DNA of 64,000 nucleotides. It comes from Earliella scabrosa (lineage: Eukaryota > Basidiomycota > Agaricomycetes > Polyporales > Polyporaceae). This document shows positions 49,155 through 59,899 of this stretch, one piece after another; the first letter of the stretch is position 1; each line of letters opens with the position of its first letter. Under the pieces are notes generated by a model. It searched no databases. It saw nothing but the letters and a program-made list of their open reading frames with translations, and was not told the origin of the DNA. The stretch spans positions 186,001 to 250,000 of the forward strand of contig JABYQQ010000014.1 of assembly GCA_022605405.1 (NCBI GenBank). Reading direction: 5' to 3'. The position numbers and the translations under genes are program-made.

Positions 49155-50141
49155 ATGGAAGAACAACCCTCGGGTTCCTTGACTGGCATGATTGTAATGA
49201 ATTGTCCTCTCCAACTGAAACACACGAGTCTGGAAGTAGGTGAGATATTCATACAGTCAACTTCATGAGGACTTACTTTGGCTCCAATATAGATGCAACA
49301 GTCCCTGAGACTGGCAACTTCGGAACAAGGAGCAACACTCGCAATACGACAAGCGTCCGTCCGTCTCCAACTGTCACCACTCAATCCGCCACCGCTTTCT
49401 TCTCCTCTGCAGTGGCGCCATACACAGACCACACGACTGGTGTAATCTTCACACTAAGCCGAGTTAAAGCCGACCAACCAGAGTCCTTATATCATTCCCC
49501 GACCGCGTCTACGCCTGATCCTAGTACCATGCTCACTACTACCGACAACTTCGCACAATTTGTTACCACCACACTGATTGTCGCACAAGATTCGACCGTT
49601 ATGAATCAAGAGACTCCAAGGCCCCCCGATGCTCCAGAGCAGGGGGCAGGAAAATTGAAGGCCAGCATCGCAGGTGTAGCAGTAGCAATTGCAACTCTGC
49701 TGCTCCTCATTCTCGCAGGCGCGCTATTCGTCCGGAAACGGCGTCTCCGAACAGTCTCGCACTGGCAAAGGACCTACGGTGCATCTCCAGCTGGTCTGTA
49801 ATCTTGCGACACCTAAAAGTTTATCGGCCAATTATGTCTGACCCCTCATCACGACATCCCATTGTGGATGCGACGGCACAGAGACCTTGCCGCCTTACTC
49901 TCTCCGCTCGAACGATGCCCTCAAACAGCGCCCGGTACTCAGATCGATGTCTGAGAAGCCGGAACTTCCGGGTTATGGGTACACCGCCCGCGAGCCCCAG
50001 GTCGATGACGAATACGATGAAGACAGCAATGGACTCAGTCAAGACGACAGAAGATCTTTGGCGGGAGATAGGATATCTTCGGCAGGAGATCATCAGACCC
50101 GCCAACGGGCACTGGTACCACTCCGGCGGAGTCCCGAGTAG
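49155..50141 (+). CDS. type B membrane protein, member 13
   Basis: Model: join(49155..49239, 49293..49778 or 49793, 49882..50141), 276 or 281 residues. The leader exon is short and lacks a signal peptide. A 53-nt phase-1 intron precedes a Thr/Ser-rich outer part, then a TM helix (SIAGVAVAIATLLLLILAGALFV) and RKRRLR. Two donors in the same phase are possible for the second intron. The tail reads ETLPPYSLRS, then LPGYGYTAREPQ, and ends ALVPLRRSPE. It resembles member 3, about 42 kb away, more than its neighbour member 12. Confidence 0.75.
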
Positions 50142-50711
50142 AAGGTGCGTAAATGGGCATGAGATGTCTGGAATATAATTAGCTCTGCTGACCGTGCGGC
50201 GTTGGGTAATTATTGAAGATGATGAAGGTGTTGTAGAACCAGAGACGATGATCACATGTAGTATCGGGAGCGAAGGATGTACTAGTCCCGACAAGACGAA
50301 CCCTACCATCTAGCTCTACTCGCCGCTCCTGTAGCCCGTTTTTCCCGAGAAAAAGCACACGAGCACTGATACATTATGGCGAAAAGAGACTCCCTGATGC
50401 GGTTAAGTTGCTGTGACTTCGAGTCTAGGTGACGCGCAGTTCCACTGACTACCCATGATTCGAATGTAACCATATACTGGCAGAGCCTCGAACACCGCAT
50501 GGAAGTGTTGATATACGAGGCATGGCCATTCCCGCCGAAGTTCCTAAGCACTGGACGCGGAGATACTAATACATAATGGACTACTCGCACTCAGGGTCGG
50601 CGCATGGCATCATCCAAAGGCATTGACCACTCGAATTCCCATACAGGCCAGTGCGATTGGACGACGCGAGTCTAAGACACCACATGACAATCGTGTTCTT
50701 TTGCCACTCTC
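50142..50711. other. intergenic, nothing recognised
   Basis: A convergent 3' region between members 13 and 14. No supported gene. Confidence 0.4.
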
Positions 50712-51764
50712 TCAGTTTTCGTACTGAGAGTATGGCGGCGGAGGGGTCGATTGTGTCGATCGCTCGTCGCTCTGAATCCCCTCATGGTCCCTTTCTCCTA
50801 GTGTCTCTCCTGCAAGACATTGTCCTCCATCCGCATCTTGCCTGTAGGATACCACCAGAGGGGGCTCACAGTCTGTCGTTGCGATTGCATTTCCGTCGCC
50901 GTCACGCATGGCCGCTCGAGCAATCTCGAAGGCGCGCTTCCATGCATCCCGCTCGACCACCGAAGGAGCTGAGAGAGCAAGAGAACACCGTTCTGCCGTG
51001 TACGGTGTTGGCGGTGATCCGGTGCCCACGCTTGCCGTAGATGCGACGCACATGCTCCCTGCACTTTGCGTTAATGCGAGAACAGTCCCCAACAGGCATG
51101 ATCCTGCACTCACCATCGTCATCCAGTGTGCCACAGGTCAGTTGACGCTGTCGCCGGCGACATCGATGAATCATGTGCAGGATGATCATGATGCAGATGA
51201 TAGTCCCCAAGATAGACGTGCTGACTGATATTCCAATCATTGTGGCCGTGGAAAGTGAAGGCCCATGGCCCAAGCCCTCGGAGGTAGGAGATGTGATTGG
51301 AGAGTTCACGTCTTGAGACACTGGAGCGGCCGCTGCGCTGCCGCTAGGCTTTGACGGAAGAGTGGTAGTACTAATCAAGAGCAGCATACTAATGAACAAA
51401 GATGCAATATAGAGCTCAGCCATGTACGTACCCGACAGCAGCCGGCAGTGCGGTCATTGCGCCACCTATATTTGTCGGCGATGGCACAGGTGAAGGCCCA
51501 TGGCCCAAGCCCTCGGAGGTAGAGGATTTGCTTGGAGAGCTCACATCTTGTGACACTAGAGTGCTGCTGTTGGGCTTTGACGAAAAAGTGGTAGTACTAA
51601 TCAAAAGTCGAATGCTGATCAACTGAGATGAAACCTAGAGCTCAGCCATGTACGTACCGCAAACTTGAAGGAGTCGGTAGCGAGGTCACTGAGCTAATTT
51701 TTGGCCGCAATGGCGCAGTCCTGGGAGGAATAGCATCGCACAGGCCGGGGTCTTTCAATAACAT
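50712..51764 (-). CDS. type A-like membrane protein with duplicated exon, member 14
   Basis: Model: complement(join(50712..51058, 51114..51370, 51432..51596, 51658..51764)), 291 residues, all joins in phase. Exons 2 and 3 start alike (TTTFSSKPNSS and TTTLPSKPSGS) and share SEGLGHGPS. Both are preceded by 61-nt introns whose ends match (gtacgtacatggctgagctc...gattag), so an intron-plus-exon unit was duplicated. The 165-nt copy is a symmetric phase-2 exon. The TM helix is IGISVSTSILGTIICIMIIL, then a basic CRRRQR. The 55-nt phase-1 intron precedes a tail with a worn DADGGQCLAGETLG block and STPPPPYSQYEN. No signal peptide is seen from the ATG at 51764, so upstream exons are possible. Confidence 0.72.
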
Positions 51765-52774
51765 ACACAGTGCGTTATTATATCCATGTTCTGAGAAACA
51801 CTTCTCTTTCAGTACGGATACTCGACCGAAGGAGAGTATGCTTGCCATAAGATAGGATCGGTGGGTACGAGGCACTACGCATGGTAGAGCTCCCTGGCTG
51901 GCTCTGATGTTGTTGAGTGCTGTTAGATTCAGCATCGGCTGCCGTTGAGCGGCTCGTTGAGCTCATTCTCGACGCGGCTTTCAGACAGAAAAGGAATAGG
52001 AGAGCGGAGGACGATTGCTCCTGGCAAGACCAGTAGCTTCCATCTTATAAGCTCATCTACAACGAGATAATCACATCTACCGAAGGGTGCCAACGCGAGC
52101 CGGTGGCGCGTCCTGCACACAGGTACGACTGCGGATTAGATGTATACAGGAACAAGATCTGCTTTCTGAGGATGAAGATGTCCGAAATACCCGATTGACC
52201 TGTGGCATTCTTCCAGGAGCACGTCTCGAAGTTGCGTGTCTAGACAACGGTCTATGCGCGGCAGCACAACGGTGCCGTGTATGGTTGCTGTCTGATTGTT
52301 GACATACACAACCTCGTTGTAGCCTCGAGCCTATGTATCTTAACTTCATGCGCCAGACCTATACAACTATGAATTGAGCTTTAGAAGAACATGGAACAGG
52401 CATCATCCTGTTCGTAGTGCTGAAGCGGCCAAGACAGATGAACTTACATTCCTTAATACCTCGATTAACTCCTCGATGTGGGACATGATGTCCCACCGTA
52501 GTCATTCACTCGAGATAGAATCCCACCCTCGCAATATACCTATATGTGCGTCGCCCTCATCAGACTCCGTCGCTCACAACTCAGAACAAACACTCACCCG
52601 CAAATTTAGTGGAATAAGTGCTCCGGATCGTTCCACATGCCTGCCATTGTACACAGCTCAATCGAGACTCGTGCGGTCATGCGGTCGTGCGGACGCGCTG
52701 ACTTGTATACTGACATCAGAGGGTCGACAGATTGATGCTACATCCCGACCAACACGAATCCGCCCGCCCCGTCG
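51765..52774. other. 1 kb without a recognised gene
   Basis: It may contain the true 5' exon of member 14 near 51780-51970. The rest shows no coding signal that I trust. Confidence 0.35.
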
Positions 52775-54188
52775 TCACTGCGCAACGCACCGCTCGAGCA
52801 CCTCCTCCACATAGTCCGCCATAATCCGCATGCCCTCCTTCGACGGGTGCCTTCACGTGCTCGTCATCAGTCCCACCTTCCCCGCATACAGTACACTAGA
52901 GCGACAACTCACCCGGGAATATAGTAAAAGAAATGCTCCGGATCATCGCACATCCCCTCCGTCGTGCACAGCTCAATCGAGCAGTTCACGATGCACGCAT
53001 CCGTGCTCACGTACCCAAACGCCTCGAACCCCGGGTCCGGCCCGAGCACGCCGTCCCAGATCCTACTGAACTGCGCAAACGCAACATTCAGCTTCGGGCC
53101 CTCGCCCTCCGCCTCACCCCGACCCGTCGAGTTGATCCCGCGGTGAAGGTCGTGCAGGCCGGAGAAGACGGTCTGGACGAACGCGTCGCCCGCGGGCGTG
53201 TGCGTGCCCTGGCCGTAGACGTCCGTGACGAGGAAGGAGCGCGCGTTCGTGGGCGGGCTCGCGAGGGTGCGGATCTGGGCGAGGATGACTTGCGCCGCGG
53301 CCTGGAGGTTCTCTTCGCCGTCGGCTAAGTGCCGTCGGTCAGTGACACTTGCATAAGATGTTTTACAGGGAGGGACGGAACACACTCTTTGAGTCACCGA
53401 AGTCGCTATATGCGCATGGTTCCGGATGGCGAACGGTCAGGGATGGAGTGAGGGCGTGCAGGCAACAGGTGCGACATACTTGATCCCAAAGAAGATCGCA
53501 TAAAGTGTCGAGTCTGGATCGAGCTCGTTCGACTGGCTCAGGAACGTGTTCACTGTCGTGGGCAGAAGGTTCACTCAGCAACAGCGCGTATCGCCACGCA
53601 CAGACAGCGGCACTCACTCTGGCCGATGAAGTCGACCTTCTTGATGGCACTCGGCCACAGACTCAGATCCGTGCACGCGCCGGATTGCTTGACAGATGGC
53701 ACGAGCTCGGGATGTGCGGTAGAAGTCAAACAATGCGAGAAACGTACTGCATAGTCCATAATCGTCGCTCCGATGTCGTCCGCGATGTCTTCGATCCAGA
53801 CCTTCCCATCCGTCGAGCGTCCTCCAGCTGCTGGGTCAGGTGGCACGACGACCGCAGGAGGAAGCGGCCCTCCATCCTGTCTGCCTCCGTCGGTGTACGA
53901 GTCCTATAAGACGCATAGTCTGAGCCCGCGTTGCCTTCAGGCGGTATCTACGTCCGAGGCACGCTGGGACGTACTCACCCCGAACGCAACGATCGTCTTG
54001 ACCCGCTTGAGGTCGATCCCGGCGTTCACGTCGGCAGTGTGACCAGAAAGAGGACCGCAGGCGGGAGATACTGCGAGATGGATGCCGTTGTTCGTGTCCT
54101 GACGAGCTAGATGCCGTGTGTTAGTACGTGGAGTTGCGTACACCACAGCCAGGGTAGCAGCAAGGGACAGGAGAGCGAAGAGCTTCAT
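52775..54188 (-). CDS. secreted GDSL esterase, CE16-like
   Basis: Model: complement(join(52775..52850, 52913..53324, 53386..53405, 53480..53552, 53618..53687, 53748..53903, 53979..54188)). Seven exons join in phase to 338 residues. A signal peptide covers ~1-18 (LFALLSLAATLAVVYA). Block I is FGDSYTDGG with the Ser nucleophile at 72; the first intron falls exactly between Gly70 and Asp71. Block III is FFGINDF, where an intron splits the Asn170 codon. The C-terminal block is YIPGHPS with His315. The expected D-x-x-H reads I-P-G-H, so the third catalytic residue is unclear. SGNH hydrolases of this type deacetylate or de-esterify plant polysaccharides outside the cell. One exon is only 20 nt. Confidence 0.88.
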
Positions 54189-55278
54189 GGACGACGCGGG
54201 ACTGTTGGACTCGGGAGAGGAACAAACCGCGGGGATGTGTGCTCACGGGGGATAGAGGCCGGACCATAACACATATATGGTAGCAGACACGACGTACCTC
54301 ATGTATCGCATCCCATGTAGGCGGGTTGAGGCATGCCGGTGTGGAGTGAGCGAGGACGCGTGAGCATCTCGTAGAGGGCGCGAGAAGGCCAGAAGACAGC
54401 GCATAGAGTCAGGAAGAGAGCATGTCTGATATCCCGTCCACAAGCAACCGGGCACGGGGTGCACTTCTCTTGCAGCTCGTGATCAGGAGCATACGAGCTG
54501 CAGGCTTCCGAGGGCGAAGTTCCCCAAGCCATCCTCTTCGGGGCTGGTAGAGCGAGAGTTCATGATCACTACTGTGATACTGCAGTCAGTCTCAGGTTGA
54601 ACAGCGTCTTCTCAGTAGCAATCCCAACGATTCCAAAGCCGGGCCTCGAATTCCGAACGCAAGCGATGCAGTCAGGCATATGGACAAACATCAACAGCCG
54701 AACGATAGCAAGACCAAGTACTCGCAGTCACGAGGAGTCAGTATGAGCGGTCTACTCACTGGCGCAAGACCATCGCCCGGTTCTTGTACCAAAAACTGTC
54801 TCAACTCCTCGGCCCGCGAAGCGGTCGGTAATACGGCAGAGAGCCCGGGTGCGCGGAGGGCCACCAGATCATCGCATAGGTCCAGATCGAGCAGAGAGCA
54901 GAGCAAGCCGAGAGCATACTGAATGAGCATGAGGGCGTCGGGTGAGGACAGGAGGCTGTAGGCCCAGGACTGAGTACTGAGGAGAGAGCAGGGAGCGGCG
55001 GCCTTGGAGAGGACCTGCCCTAAACATGAATGCCACGTGCTACAGGCGCCAAACCGTCCAGATCGACTCGTTGGCTGGTCTTGTATCCGCATCCCACCAC
55101 GAGTGGAGAGCGAGACTGGTATGTGAGTGCTTGGAATTGGACGTTCAAAGATGAATGCTGACTCTGAGCAAACGAGTAGTGCTCCGAGTAGGACTTCAAC
55201 AGACTTTGATATCCGCTGGCGCCCTCCTGCGGCTTGACTCTCTTCTCTCCGCACACCATTCTGCCTTTCTTTGCAGAC
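54189..55278. other. 1.1 kb without a recognised gene
   Basis: The upstream regions of the GDSL gene (minus) and of the first F-box gene (plus) meet here. The minus-strand ORF at 54691-55311 overlaps the F-box start and shows no domain. Confidence 0.4.
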
Positions 55279-57563
55279 ATGACGAAGCAACTGCTCGTGA
55301 CCGTTATTCACGACTTCAAACAGCTGGCTATTAGACTGGATAGCGTAGTCAACGATGGACTTTCAGAGGCCTTGTAAGAACTTCCGAAACTCCTGGTCGG
55401 GGAGGCCGGATACTGTACTGATCAGACGTTAGCGGCGGGGGGTCCGAGGTGTGACAGGCCCGGTAGGGGTCGGCGGGGCGGCGGAGCCGCCAGTGACTGT
55501 GACAGTCCCTATACGGAGCGGCGCCGTAAGGCGCCGCGCCGCCCAGGCGATTTTAGCGCCCTGGACGCGCCGAATTGCGCCGTTGGTCACACCCGGCGGG
55601 CGGCGCTGTGACCCGTGACAGACGGCGGATAACGGGGCGGCCGAGGGCCTTGTGACGTGTGACGCGCCGCTAACGTCTGATCAGTACAGTAGTCGATCGC
55701 ATAGCTAACTGTTGCACATGGCTGTTCTAGATACGGCAGCATGGACGAAGTACTGGGTCCGCTCCGATTTTTGCCCTCAAAAGATAACTAATTTGAGTTC
55801 CTCGTTCATAACAGCTAGCGATCCTGGACACCCTCCTGACAACAGTGTGGTCGCGTCTTCGGACAATCACCAACGCCCTGAGGCCGATCCATCGCCTTCC
55901 AAGAGAGATCCTCTCAGAGATCTTTTCGCTCGTTCCCGACCGGCAGCTGGAGAAAGAGGAACGCGCCCTCGCCCCTATCTGGGGTCCCTCGGGTATCGGA
56001 CCTGCGAAGGACCTTGTCCCGTTGACAGACGTCTGCAGGAGGTGGCGGGACATAATGCTCCACGATCAGCGATTTTGGTCGGAGGTAGCAGAGGTAGAAG
56101 ATACGCCGCATCCTAGGAGCACGTCCGAGTCACGGCTACCGGGGTACGCCCACTACCTCCATCGGAACCCGACCGGCCCTCTCTTTGTCTCCATCTACGA
56201 CGGAAGAGTACGCCCCCGCACCAAACTTCTTTTGCAGGAGTCTGGCCATCGTGTTCAGGAACTCCTGCTCTCCTTTAATGAGTTCGGAGCAGCCCTCGAT
56301 GGCGAGGAGGCTTCCATACGGGAGCTCCTTTCTTTCCCTGCTGATCAGCTGCAAGCATGTACACTTGTGCATCTCAATTTCAAGACGATGCCGACGCTCC
56401 CAATCTTTGTGAGCCACTATCCTCGACTCCGCGCGCTACACTTGAAGATGTCCACAATCATCCCCTCCCACGGCATCCCGTCGCTCACGCACCTCATACT
56501 TGACAGAATACACGCCAGCGGCAGCAACTCACTGTCGAACACTCATCTCTGTAACTTCCTTCGCGGCTGTTTGTCACTCCAAGTCATTCATATTCACGCA
56601 TGTGCTCTAGAAGGACCGGCAGCCACTAGCAGTACATCCAGAGACGTCGTCCTTCCTCAGCTCCGCAAACTGTCTGTTGTTGGTTATGGACATGGCTACT
56701 GCATTGACATAAGCTCGAAGCTAATGTTGCCTCCCCAATGTCTCGTCTCCATGCCAGCGTGGCGGTCCAACGGGACTTCCCATCTCGCACACGTTCTCGC
56801 AGGGGCCACAACGAGCAACTATACCTCTATGCAAGCGGTCATAGGCAGCCCGCCCTTTCCACACAAAACCGTTCCCTTCTTCCCTATCACCCTCTTCGAC
56901 GCCTCCCGTTCAGCGGGCCTTCATCTGAGCTCACTATCTAAATCATCTTGGACCGTCCGAGTCAGCCCCCCGGATATCCTAGGGCACGTCGAAACGTGGA
57001 TCACCGAGGGACTGTTCAGCTCCCCGCTCTTCCACAACATCCGCGCCCTCGAACTCAGCGGACGCTTTATCTACCTGCTCCGTCGTGCTCCGGTATCGTC
57101 CATCCTGGACGCGCTCCCGCGCGTTGACACCCTCTCCATGAGGATGCCGCATCCTCAGGACGTCCCTCACAGCGCCGACTCGGAGGATGCGCTTCGTGTC
57201 CTGCTACCGCTGTCGCGGGACGCGCCGGTCCCATGTCCGCTGCTCACTACCCTCGCCATCGAGTCGTTCTCCATCATCGACCCCGGGTTGATCTGCGTCC
57301 TCGCCATCTCGCGTCGGCTCGCCGGATACCCGCTGTGGCGGATCGTGCTCAGATTCACGGGCACGTCGGAAGATGCGCCGGTGATCCCGTCTGATATGGA
57401 CGCAGTGGGGAGTGTTGTGGACGAGTTCGTCGTGGTTCACCCTCGATGCGGACAAGCGCAGATGCCGGAGGATCTCCGCAGGATGGACGTGTTCCCGCCT
57501 GAGTGCACCGCGGAGGGGGAGTTGATGCCGTTCTGGCCGAGATGGGAGTACAGTAGGCTGTAG
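55279..57563 (+). CDS. F-box protein, tandem copy 1
   Basis: Model: join(55279..55373, 55731..55749, 55815..57563), 620 residues. The short N-terminal helix (KQLAIRLDSVV) resembles copy 2. The F-box lies just after residue 60: IHRLPREILSEIFSLVP ... LVPLTDVCRRWRDIML..QRFWSEV. The remainder is a leucine-rich, LRR-like region typical of basidiomycete F-box proteins, which act as substrate adaptors of SCF ubiquitin ligases. Exon 2 is a 19-nt micro-exon. Intron 1 is 357 nt because a MITE sits in it; removing the element leaves a normal-size intron. The target protein is unknown. Confidence 0.87.
55411..55691. mobile_element. MITE with perfect 27-bp terminal inverted repeats
   Basis: A 281-bp GC-rich, non-coding element. 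Positions 55411-55437 are the exact reverse complement of 55665-55691 (outer sequence TACTGTACTGATCAG). The outermost bases are TA at both ends, fitting a TA target duplication of the Tc1/mariner type. The inside contains smaller palindromes such as ggcggcggagccgcc. It lies within intron 1 of the F-box gene and leaves both splice sites intact. Confidence 0.85.
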
Positions 57564-57737
57564 CGACTGACCTGAATTGGCCGTGTGGCCCGTATATACA
57601 TATGTCTCGACGATTCTGTCAGACGAAGGAGACGTCCCGGTTTTGATCCGAACCTCCGGCGCCAAACGGCCATCGCCGTTATCCAACCCAGCCTGATCTC
57701 AGTAGCACATCTTCCTATCTTCCTTTGCATTGCAGAC

Positions 57738-59713
57738 ATGACCGTGACGAAGCAACAATTCGCGACAGTCATTGTTGACTTGAAGCAGCTGGCTAGTCAA
57801 CTGGACTATGTCTTAGAAAGCGATGAAATCTCAGTGACTCTGTAAGAGCCTGATCTTCCACAATTGGTTGTGGCATCGCTAACTCATGTTTACCCAGATC
57901 CGACAGCATAGATGAAGTGAGCCGTTGTGTGCAGTCGAGTCGGAATCCGGAGCGCATCTCTGACGTCAACTATCATCTATCGCAGTTAGTGGTTCTTGAC
58001 ACACTGCTGACGATGATTTGGTCGCGTCTCCGGACCATCATCAATGCCCTGAAGCCGATTCATCGCCTTCCAAGAGAGACTCTTGCCGATGTCTTCTCCC
58101 TGGTGCCGGACCGGTATCTGCCCAAAAAGGACAGCACCCTCGCCCCTATATGGGGCCCCTTGGGCATCGGGCCTGCCCAGCACCTCGCCCCGTTGACAGC
58201 AGTCTGCAAGCGGTGGCGAGACATCCTACTTGAGGAGCAGCGACTCTGGTCAGATGTGGAGGACAATGGTGGGGAACAGTTGCCGAAGTATGTGCACTAT
58301 CTCGATCGGAACTCGACTGGGCCTCTCTACGTCTCCCTTCCCAACGGAAGACTGCACCCCAGTACGCAACTAATTTTGCGACAATCTGGTCATCGGATTC
58401 GGGAACTCCGAATAATCTGTGATACGGCTGCCGATGGAGAAGACGTCGCCATTCGCGGAGCTCTTTCGTTCTCTGCGGATCAGCTGCAAGTATGTAGACT
58501 TGAACGAGTCGGCTTCAGAGGAATGCCCGCGATCCCACTCTTTGACGGCCATGCGCCTCAACTCCGCGCGCTGCAAATGAATTACTGCACATCCATCCCC
58601 TCCCACGGCTTCCCTTCGCTCACACACTTGGTCCTCGATGTACCATCAGGTAGCCATACCTCGATCGTCACCACCCTTATAGTCAATTTCCTTCGTGACT
58701 GTTCATCCCTGCAAGTCGTTCGTATTTACGCTTCCATGCTGCTAGAAGACGCACCCACAATCGGCCGCAGTACAGCCAGGGACGTCCATCTTCCTCGGCT
58801 TCGCAAGTTGTCGTTGAGTGGAGACGCAAACGACTTCAAGATTGAGATTTGCTCGAGGCTGGTGTTCCCTCCCCAATGTTTCGTCTCCGCACTACAATAC
58901 GAGATCCCTGAGGGGCATGGGGTCTTCCATCTAGCAGATGCCCTCGCCGGCTCCACAACGAGCGACTATACCTCTATGCAAGTGACCATAGCCCTCTCTC
59001 CCCTTCAACGGCTCTACTTTCATATCAACCTGTTCGACTCCACACGTTCAGCTGGCATCCATCTGGTCGTAAACGACAACGCCAGGTGGTTCGCCGACCA
59101 CACCGCACCTCTTCTTCCACGTCTCCTCATCGACGGGTCGCTGCTCAGCTCCCGACTATTCAACAGCGTTCGCACTCTGGAGATCGGCGGATGTAAGATA
59201 TGTGGGCCCGGGGTCGGCTGCAACCCGATCTCTGTCATCCTCCACGCGCTCCCGATGATCGACACCCTCTTCATCAAGACACCGATTGGGAATCAAGATC
59301 TGGTCGAAGAACTTCGTGTCCTCCTACCTTCATCACGGGACGCACCCGCCGTATACCCGCTCCTCACCACCCTAGCCATCGAGATGCCCGCCGTCATCGA
59401 CCTCGGGTTAATCATCATCCTCGCCGTTGCGCGTCGGCTCGCCGGACACCCGCTGTCGCGGATCGTGCTGAAGCTGACCACGTCCGATGATCTGTCAGTA
59501 TTGCCGGATGAGATCCGGGGCGCAATGGAGGGTGTTGTAGACGAGGTCGTCGTGGTGCATCCCTTGGAAGGCGGACACCCTGAGACACCGGAGGAGCTCC
59601 GGTGGATGGACACAACGCTCCCGCCGGGGTGCACCGCTCAAGGGGAGCTGCCGGACCGCTGGTGGCAGAGTTGGGACTATGTCGGTTTACCTCACTATTC
59701 ATTGCCAGTATGA
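57738..59713 (+). CDS. F-box protein, tandem copy 2
   Basis: Model: join(57738..57841, 57898..57916, 57986..59713), 616 residues. Same plan as copy 1: N-terminal helix (FATVIVDLKQLASQLDYVL), 19-nt micro-exon (L-SDSIDE against L-YGSMDE), F-box at IHRLPRETLADVFSLVP ... APLTAVCKRWRDILLEEQRLWSDV, then an LRR-like region to the C-terminus. Intron phases and the micro-exon length are identical to copy 1, so the pair arose by tandem duplication. Only 174 bp separate the two genes. The likely role is substrate recognition in an SCF ligase. Confidence 0.88.
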
Positions 59714-59899
59714 TGATACAGACGGATATTGTATCATATCGTAGATGGTAACGGTGGCGTAAGATCTAGGGATACGGCGGCGGGATCCGACAAAGTGTCA
59801 GTTGACTAGAAGGCCCATCATGTCCTGCATCGAGATCACAGTGATACCATACTGAATGAGCACACGTACGTACGAATGACGTTGTGACAGCGACAGACT

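Noticed and set aside
51371..51423. Signal peptide read from the ATG near 51423 (MAELYIASLF...)
   Set aside because: The stretch fits a 61-nt intron that has a matching copy upstream, and the phase-2 joins work on both sides.
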